Source: Sedimentisphaerales bacterium (GTDB lineage Bacteria > Planctomycetota > Phycisphaerae > Sedimentisphaerales > Anaerohalosphaeraceae). Taken from it: a DNA stretch of 47,947 nt. A model generated the notes under the pieces. That model saw only the letters and a program-made list of their open reading frames with translations. It did no database searches and was not told the DNA's origin. The stretch spans positions 1 through 47,947 of the forward strand of contig JANQGW010000113.1 of the NCBI GenBank assembly GCA_028282905.1, written 5' to 3'. This document shows, piece by piece, positions 43,913 to 47,947 of the stretch. Each line of letters starts with the position of its first letter. Within the stretch, counting starts at the first letter, position 1. A program made the translations under genes and the position numbers.

Positions 43913-44047
43913 CTAAAACTTAACCATACGACTAATAGCATATCCGGCTGAAATACATGCTTTCATCACATAATAAAATGCGATTACAAAATTCAAACAA
44001 AACCAAAGGTAATGAAAGAAAAAAGCAAATGGTGACGTAAATTCCAT
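43913..44047 (-). CDS. 44-residue membrane protein between rep and coat
   Basis: MEFTSPFAFFFHYLWFCLNF is followed by VIAFYYVMKACISAGYAISR and MVKF. GGGGG precedes the ATG, and the stop is 60 bp before the coat gene. One long aromatic-rich helix and a basic C-terminus suggest an inner-membrane or virion peptide. Its rep-to-coat position is unlike M13 pVII/pIX but similar small ORFs occur there in other inoviruses. Confidence 0.7.
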   Translation of the reverse strand: MEFTSPFAFFFHYLWFCLNFVIAFYYVMKACISAGYAISRMVKF

Positions 44048-44056
44048 AGTAACCCC

Positions 44057-45211
44057 CTAAATAGGTATTGCATCTTCTCTCTGCTGGTTATAGACTCGAA
44101 TCATCTTTCTTTGACGCTTTGATAAACGCTCAATACCCCCATAAATTTCATGTTCCAACCACTCATAAAACTCATCTTCACCCTTGGCAAGTCTCAACAT
44201 ACCCAATGTTGCAGAAACACTTGTGGATATCCAATTTTGAGACTTTTCTACCGAGTCTTCTTTCTTCTCATTGCGAAGTTTCAAATCACCCGCATATAGT
44301 TCTGTGATAATTGAATACCACCAGTCCAACATCTGACAGCGAGAAACATTTGTACTGCTGGAACGGTCTATAAATTTTATATTTGAAGCAATATAGCCAC
44401 CAATTTTCCCGGCGAATAATTCCACATCATCACAACAGGCCAATGCAAATACCACCTTTTGGCCGAACTCCTTTACAAATTCCGTCTCAAATCGATTGCA
44501 TTTTTGAAGGCCGTTTGTTTCCTTCTCTTTATCATAGCATCGAGTATATTTACCGCCCCCCTGCTTTCCACGTGTGCCGAAGCCAACACCCTCGGCGTGA
44601 TGTTCCTCTCCGTCATAGCTGATTTTACGGCGGCCGGCAAAAGGTTCATAATTGCGATAGCCCGTAATATTACCCTTTTCAGCCGCTTCAATGATTTCAT
44701 CAATTGAAACACGCTTTTTGTAATCATCGAAAAAGAGATCAATACGAGTACCGAGGAACCAGTAATCATAGACCAAAGTTTTCACCAGGGAAAAAAGCGT
44801 ATCAGCATCAAGCGTATCCAATGCACTGCCTGTGATCGATACGCAGGCCCGGCCCTTATGACGCTTTTTGCAGACTTCATAGTCAGTATCAAAATAAACA
44901 GTCACGTTAAACGGTTCAAATGTGTATGACCGATTATAACGATACCGACCGAAGCCCTGTAATTCCGGTTCAACTTCAAAGACTTCCGAAAGATAGCGAA
45001 CCACGGCAGCGACTTTGTTATGCGGGATTGTGCCTTGAAGCCAATGGACGCCGATTTCCCCCGATTTCGTGCGAAAATCTTCTCTTTGTCGAGGAACCAC
45101 CCCTAATAGTGTCGGGGTGGTGACAGCAGACGGACAAGCCTCGCCTGACGGCTCGGCTTGACCCGTCTCGCCGTAACTACTACCATCCGTGATATCCCAC
45201 AAATTGTCCAT
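44057..45211 (-). CDS. RstA-like rolling-circle replication initiator (Rep_trans type)
   Basis: The start at 45211 (MDNLWDITDGSSYGETGQAE) gives 384 residues; an upstream GTG (45235) is in frame. Residues about 60-330 follow the PF02486 pattern: GVHWLQGTIP, GRYRYNRSYTF, RIDLFFDDYKKRVSIDEI (about 150-158), GVGFGTRGKQGGGKYTRCYD KEKE and RFETEFVKEFG. This family nicks the double-strand origin of CTX-type phages with an active tyrosine; the YTRCYDKE tyrosines are candidates. The origin is likely the repeat directly upstream (45239-45377). Confidence 0.9.
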   Translation of the reverse strand: MDNLWDITDGSSYGETGQAEPSGEACPSAVTTPTLLGVVPRQREDFRTKSGEIGVHWLQGTIPHNKVAAVVRYLSEVFEVEPELQGFGRYRYNRSYTFEPFNVTVYFDTDYEVCKKRHKGRACVSITGSALDTLDADTLFSLVKTLVYDYWFLGTRIDLFFDDYKKRVSIDEIIEAAEKGNITGYRNYEPFAGRRKISYDGEEHHAEGVGFGTRGKQGGGKYTRCYDKEKETNGLQKCNRFETEFVKEFGQKVVFALACCDDVELFAGKIGGYIASNIKFIDRSSSTNVSRCQMLDWWYSIITELYAGDLKLRNEKKEDSVEKSQNWISTSVSATLGMLRLAKGEDEFYEWLEHEIYGGIERLSKRQRKMIRVYNQQREDAIPI

Positions 45212-45238
45212 CCCTGAAAACCTTTCTATTGTCACTAC

Positions 45239-45377
45239 GCGACCCCCCGAAAATTGGAAGCGTGACTATTTTTACTTTCGCCCTGCGGGCGACCTCGGCG
45301 AGACCTAATGGACGGGGTTTCCATTAACCCCAGCCCATCAGGAACCGCAACCCTCGCCATTTTTATTTCTTCTTGAG
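45239..45377. repeat. Structured repeat copy B (putative phage origin), between ssb and rep
   Basis: The second copy of the repeat at 38446-38572, 6,793 bp apart. The hairpin CGCCC-TGC-GGGCG (45279-45291) covaries with copy A. Additional foldback GGGGTT-AATGGA-AACCCC (minus strand, about 45313-45330) is present only here. It occupies the whole 127-bp gap upstream of rep and includes the end of ssb. Confidence 0.85.
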
Positions 45378-45644
45378 TTCTTCAACCACTGCGATACCGA
45401 ATTTGACTTTCTGCTGACCGGTACCTTTCTTGACCTCAACCGCCAGGGAACCACCGGCCTTAACCATCTTGCCGGTCAGCTTGCGGAATTGCTCAGCTTC
45501 TACCGGGTCCATCATGATTGTCTGTGAGCCGCCCCAGTATTCCAGCTTCACATAAGCCAGTGTTTCGCCATCATTGCTCTGAAAGCTGTTAACATCAACT
45601 ACAAGTGCCTGATCTACCGACCATTTCAATCCGTTCATTTCCAT
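45363..45644 (-). CDS. Putative ssDNA-binding protein (pV/RstB-like role)
   Basis: The 93-residue protein starts MEMNGLKWSVDQALVVDVNS after GGAAAGG. It appears all-beta, with VKLEYWGGSQTIMMDPVEAE, a helix EQFRKLTG and basic strands SLAVEVKKGTGQQKVKFGIA. Size, fold prediction and position before rep fit the small ssDNA-binding proteins (M13 pV) that coat phage ssDNA before packaging. Sequence similarity to pV is not obvious, so the call is positional. Confidence 0.7.
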   Translation of the reverse strand: MEMNGLKWSVDQALVVDVNSFQSNDGETLAYVKLEYWGGSQTIMMDPVEAEQFRKLTGKMVKAGGSLAVEVKKGTGQQKVKFGIAVVEELKKK

Positions 45645-45677
45645 AGTGTACTACCTTTCCTTAAAATTGATTAATAG

Positions 45678-45758
45678 TTACAGCGTTAAAAATTCGTTCG
45701 GGTTATCGCTTGCACTGGCAAGCACGGCAGCGAATATGCTTTTTAGAAGTCTAATCGT
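45678..45758 (-). CDS. Possible 26-residue ORF with non-ATG start
   Basis: After the stop of the upstream gene, GGGGG is followed 8 bp later by ACG ATT and an open frame IRLLKSIFAAVLASASDNPN that runs to TAA at 45678. It fits the stop-RBS-start packing of this operon, but there is no ATG, GTG or TTG at the right place. It is reported as a candidate only. Confidence 0.25.
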   Translation of the reverse strand, partial: TIRLLKSIFAAVLASASDNPNEFLTL

Positions 45759-45767
45759 AGTAGCCCC

Positions 45768-45986
45768 CTATTCAGCCGTGCAAACAGAACGATGCAAAAT
45801 CTTACCGACTGTTTTACCGTTGCGTACAACATTCCATTTGAGGCCAAAGCAATAATCATCACGCCCGACATCCTCAATAGTTAACGATTCATCGATACGA
45901 CGAATCAATCCCTTGACAACCTCTTTAGTTGTCGCCAACATGCCAGTTGCCCCCTCATCCATCAAAATCTCATATACATATTCCAT
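45768..45986 (-). CDS. Small phage protein, unknown
   Basis: The ATG at 45986 (MEYVYEILMDEGATGMLATT) gives 72 residues. It looks alpha/beta with RRIDESLTIEDVGRDDYCFG and a basic strand end KWNVVRNGKTVGKILHRS. No family recognised. It belongs to the early operon of small proteins running from the methyltransferase gene into ssb and rep. Confidence 0.65.
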   Translation of the reverse strand: MEYVYEILMDEGATGMLATTKEVVKGLIRRIDESLTIEDVGRDDYCFGLKWNVVRNGKTVGKILHRSVCTAE

Positions 45987-46012
45987 AGTCCCCATTCCTT
46001 TCATTTCATTAA

Positions 46013-46210
46013 TTACTTTGGTTGACTAAACTTTTCGTTCAACAGACCTTTACGCAGCATACAAACTTTGTTTTCCTGTTGATGCTCGAAGTTCACACAG
46101 CTTTCAGCATCCATAAACAAAGACTTGCCTTGCCAGTCATGTATGACAATAGGTGTATCATCCGAAAACCCCATGTTCTTAATGTACTGCTTGAGTTGTC
46201 CAATAGTCAT
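46013..46210 (-). CDS. Small phage protein, unknown
   Basis: This 65-residue protein, MTIGQLKQYIKNMGFSDDTP, continues IVIHDWQGKSLFMDAES. The N-terminal LKQYIKNMGFSDDTPIVIHD helix-strand pattern resembles small phage proteins that begin MT.ELI..L...PDD.PV.I, which lack known function. Start preceded by GAATGAAAG. Confidence 0.65.
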   Translation of the reverse strand: MTIGQLKQYIKNMGFSDDTPIVIHDWQGKSLFMDAESCVNFEHQQENKVCMLRKGLLNEKFSQPK

Positions 46211-46232
46211 CTTTCATTCCTTTCATTTCAAT

Positions 46233-46442
46233 TCAATTGACTTTATTTATCTGACCGGACAGTACCCAACTAACCGGACGTTTTTTTGTTTCTGAATCCC
46301 ACTCAACCTTAATTCGCTGCGGTACACTATGAAGATCAAAACCGATCACCGTACCAAAGACAGGCTTATGCTTAATCTGGCCGATATATTTTTCCGGTAT
46401 CCCATCCATGCGAACACGATCTCTCATGAAGAATCCCGACAT
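46233..46442 (-). CDS. Small phage protein, unknown (beta-rich)
   Basis: The start at 46442 (MSGFFMRDRVRMDGIPEKYI) overlaps the methyltransferase stop (TAATG) and follows AGGAGGGCGGGAT. The 69 residues include GTVIGFDLHSVPQRIKVEWD and RPVSWVLSGQINKVN, a pattern like a small SH3/KOW-like barrel (GxVxG...V.W). No function assigned. Confidence 0.7.
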   Translation of the reverse strand: MSGFFMRDRVRMDGIPEKYIGQIKHKPVFGTVIGFDLHSVPQRIKVEWDSETKKRPVSWVLSGQINKVN

Positions 46443-47095
46443 TATCCCGCCCTCCTTTGTAATTGCTCTAATACATAACCGCCCCACTGTTCAGCCATCG
46501 CATTTGCAATACCAGGGAAAGTTTTAGAGCGTAATAGTTGACGCTGTTTACCTGATGTTTTCATGCCCTCTGTGAAATAAACATTTTTACCGTCTTCTCT
46601 GGTGTACTGCGGTTTTGGTTTTGGCAACGAAGTATCAGAAATCCCGAACAAGGGCAAACCGCCTATATGAATGGCCGGCAAATTCTTTAACCATAAACAA
46701 GTCAACTTTCGAGCATTATCGCCAAACTGAAACGGCTGGACTGTCTGGTCTGGTTTTCTGAATTTACGATTTGCATATCCGCAGGGATTTTCCAATGCCA
46801 CATATTTAATTTTTGAATTGTATAAACGAATGAAGAATTGCAGAGCCTTTTCACGCTTTGCAATTCTTTCTGGATTGTCTTTAAGATATTTATTACCAGC
46901 CAAAGACAAATACTGACAAGGCGGGTGTGCGATCATCATATCCCAACCCCCGTCAACAATGTCCCACACATCGCCCTGATAATGTGGTCCAGGCAATTCA
47001 GACGGCAACATGTCACAGGACACCGCATCATAACCACGGCAGCGAAACGCCTCACGAACAGTACCGGAGAACTCACAGGCGATCAGGGCTTTCAT
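46442..47095 (-). CDS. C5-cytosine-type DNA methyltransferase
   Basis: This 217-residue protein opens with the SAM motif ALIACEFSGTVREAFRCRGY, and has D at GDVWDIVDGGWDMMIAHPPC, the catalytic PCQ in HPPCQYLSLAGN (about 57-64), then ENP in KYVALENPCGYANR (about 99-103). This is a compact phage-type relative of cytosine-C5 methyltransferases without a full target-recognition domain. No cognate endonuclease is adjacent, so it may protect the element's DNA. AGGAGGGCGGCAT precedes the ATG. It heads the early operon. Confidence 0.85.
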   Translation of the reverse strand: MKALIACEFSGTVREAFRCRGYDAVSCDMLPSELPGPHYQGDVWDIVDGGWDMMIAHPPCQYLSLAGNKYLKDNPERIAKREKALQFFIRLYNSKIKYVALENPCGYANRKFRKPDQTVQPFQFGDNARKLTCLWLKNLPAIHIGGLPLFGISDTSLPKPKPQYTREDGKNVYFTEGMKTSGKQRQLLRSKTFPGIANAMAEQWGGYVLEQLQRRAG

Positions 47096-47185
47096 TATGC
47101 CGCCCTCCTGTGCATAGCTCCGACCCGCCGGACGGTTCCGGGCGTGTTAGGCCTGCTTGTTGCCAGCGAGTCAGAATTGACCACA

Positions 47186-47226
47186 GAAAAACGCCCCGAA
47201 CGTCTGGGGGTGTGAACGTTCGAGGC
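47186..47226 (-). terminator. Rho-independent terminator near the right end
   Basis: On the minus strand GCCTCGAACGT pairs with ACGTTCGGGGC (47226-47216 with 47203-47193, one G-U), followed by GTTTTTC. Confidence 0.75.
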
Positions 47227-47258
47227 TATTAAAGAAATGAAAGCATCATTATAGACAG

Positions 47259-47290
47259 AAAAAAACCGTACCGGCAACACACCGGCACGG
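47259..47290 (-). terminator. Second rho-independent terminator near the right end
   Basis: On the minus strand CCGTGCCGG pairs with CCGGTACGG (47290-47282 with 47274-47266, one G-U), then seven Ts. Together with 47186-47226 it would stop minus-strand transcription entering the island. Confidence 0.8.
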
Positions 47291-47390
47291 CACACCGCTT
47301 GGAGCGATGAAAGCTGTCTAAGTCCCCACCCAGACGGATTTTTAAACGATACACCTACAAAAAAAGACCGCGAGCCAAAGAATTTTTTCC

Positions 47391-47420
47391 TTGACGTCAG
47401 CGGCCTATATTTTGTAGGAT
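47391..47420 (+). promoter_or_regulatory. Candidate integrase promoter at the right end
   Basis: TTGACG (47391-47396) and TAGGAT (47415-47420) are spaced 18 bp and point toward the attachment site, upstream of the start codon at 47532. Confidence 0.4.
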
Positions 47421-47531
47421 TTAAGTTTGACATTGAAAGTCCCAATTTTCAGTGTCCACGCTCTTGGGTGTCCGTTGCACCGCAAGGGCTTTTTTTCTGT
47501 TCATAGGAAAAATTATAGGAGTTATAAGATC

Positions 47532-47675
47532 ATGTCAACAAAGAATTTACAAGATTCATCGGGTCGACTCCCGCCGCCTCCAGTCTTCGTTCGGGGCGTC
47601 AAGCAACGAACGAAGGCTGTCGCGTCGAAGCGAAAGCGAAGACGGACCTGTCACAAATTTAGAACAGGAAGCTGA
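47532..47675 (+). other. Detached 5' end of the island 2 integrase gene crossing the right attachment repeat
   Basis: AGGAG precedes ATG 47532. Seventeen codons (MSTKNLQDSSGRLPPPP) run to the last base of the attachment core at 47582, where CCA is in the same frame as the core at 32981-32999. In a circularised element the next codons are FKSLYNKG and the integrase. In the integrated state the frame continues into host DNA and stops at 47675, giving a 47-residue basic product of no evident use. Confidence 0.75.
47564..47582. other. Right attachment repeat of island 2
   Basis: 19 bp identical to the ssrA 3' end at 32981-32999. Confidence 0.92.
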
Positions 47676-47947
47676 CCCGACTTGTTGAGTCAGAAGGAGA
47701 TGGTTCGGAAAGCGGTGGATTTCGCAATCCAGACATCATGACATACGAGTTGACCAAGTCATCGTCTTCGTACGAATTCGTTGTTGAATGTCCAGCCAAG
47801 GACTTCTCTCATCACATTGGGTCGATAATCCATGCGATTCCGGAGTATCTGAGCCCGATGTAATCCCCAGAGGAAAAATGGCTTAGAATTGTGAAAAATA
47901 AGGATGAAAAACTCATCATAATAGAAAAGAAATATGATGAGTTTTGA
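47663..47947 (+). pseudogene. Probable pseudogene with an in-frame stop
   Basis: A coding-like frame (LVESEGDGSESGGFRNPDIM, then TYELTKSSSSYEFVVECPAK and IPEYLSPM) meets TAA at 47861-47863. It continues in the same frame as SPEEKWLRIVKNKDEKLIII EKKYDEF to a stop at 47945-47947. Both halves have coding-like composition, which suggests one gene of about 90 codons broken by a nonsense mutation. Its 5' end may have been lost next to the island junction. Family not recognised. Confidence 0.45.

Larger units (their letters stand above)
32981..47582. mobile_element. Integrative island 2 in ssrA containing an inovirus
   Basis: A perfect 19-bp repeat TCGACTCCCGCCGCCTCCA occurs at the 3' end of ssrA (32981-32999) and at 47564-47582, 14,583 bp apart. 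Just inside the left copy is a tyrosine integrase. The body carries a complete filamentous-phage gene set in canonical order on the minus strand, plus accessory genes (DUF2726, membrane protein, HigB/HigA-ImmA, TraX, small proteins, cytosine methyltransferase). No capsid, portal or terminase genes are present, as expected for an inovirus. Confidence 0.93.

Noticed and set aside
47095..47445. 116-residue ORF upstream of the methyltransferase on the minus strand
   Set aside because: It contains two strong rho-independent terminators in its own direction and has no domain-like pattern or Shine-Dalgarno at its start. It is more likely a leader region. The TAATG junction with the next gene keeps a small doubt.

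Overview
The window looks like a chromosomal piece of a planctomycete, most likely class Phycisphaerae. The pointers are a PEP-CTERM surface protein, a dockerin-like GDIDGDCDVDL tail on a secreted cyclophilin, several polysaccharide-degrading enzymes without SusC/SusD partners, and a planctomycete-style integrase. This is inference from protein character; no rRNA is present.

Host regions. Positions 1-5459 hold a partial xylulokinase divergent from a XylR-type regulator, an amino-acid permease fused to two universal-stress domains with a small membrane protein ahead of it, a cysteine-rich miniprotein and an NTF2-like lipoprotein. Positions 13832-27438 form one long minus-strand cluster for sugar and uronate catabolism: GH97, GH28, an alginate-lyase-domain protein, an MFS sugar transporter, a ROK kinase, GH92, tagaturonate epimerase and GH2. 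Positions 28104-32999 are housekeeping genes (DUF456, RluA-family pseudouridine synthase, Hpt, M48 lipoprotein protease, DUF1294, cyclophilin) ending in the tmRNA gene ssrA.

Island 1 (about 5772-13438, 7.65 kb) sits in the 3' end of tRNA-Lys(CTT). A 13-bp direct repeat bounds it, and the terminator that originally followed the tRNA is left at the far end. It carries a tyrosine integrase, three small HTH proteins, a winged-helix-type protein, a zinc-finger protein, and an operon of a PEP-CTERM/HAF-repeat protein, a small membrane protein, a sigma factor without a visible region 4, and a phage-type unknown.

Island 2 (about 32981-47582, 14.6 kb) sits in the 3' end of ssrA between perfect 19-bp repeats. 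It contains a complete filamentous-phage (inovirus) module: RstA-like Rep, coat protein, several tiny membrane proteins, a pIII-like adhesin made of thrombospondin type-3 calcium repeats, a pVI-like protein, Zot/pI ATPase and its own secretin (pIV). Around it are an SSB candidate, TraX, HigB/HigA-ImmA, a DUF2726 nuclease-like protein and a cytosine methyltransferase. The core module lies between two diverged copies of a roughly 125-bp structured repeat 6.8 kb apart. One hairpin base pair covaries between the copies, so I propose they are two replication origins that bound a phage genome nested inside a larger integrative element.

In both islands the integrase reading frame crosses the attachment site. 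In island 2 the likely native start and Shine-Dalgarno lie at the opposite end of the element and join the gene in frame only after circularisation. In island 1 the integrase C-terminus changes on excision. The window ends in a probable host pseudogene.
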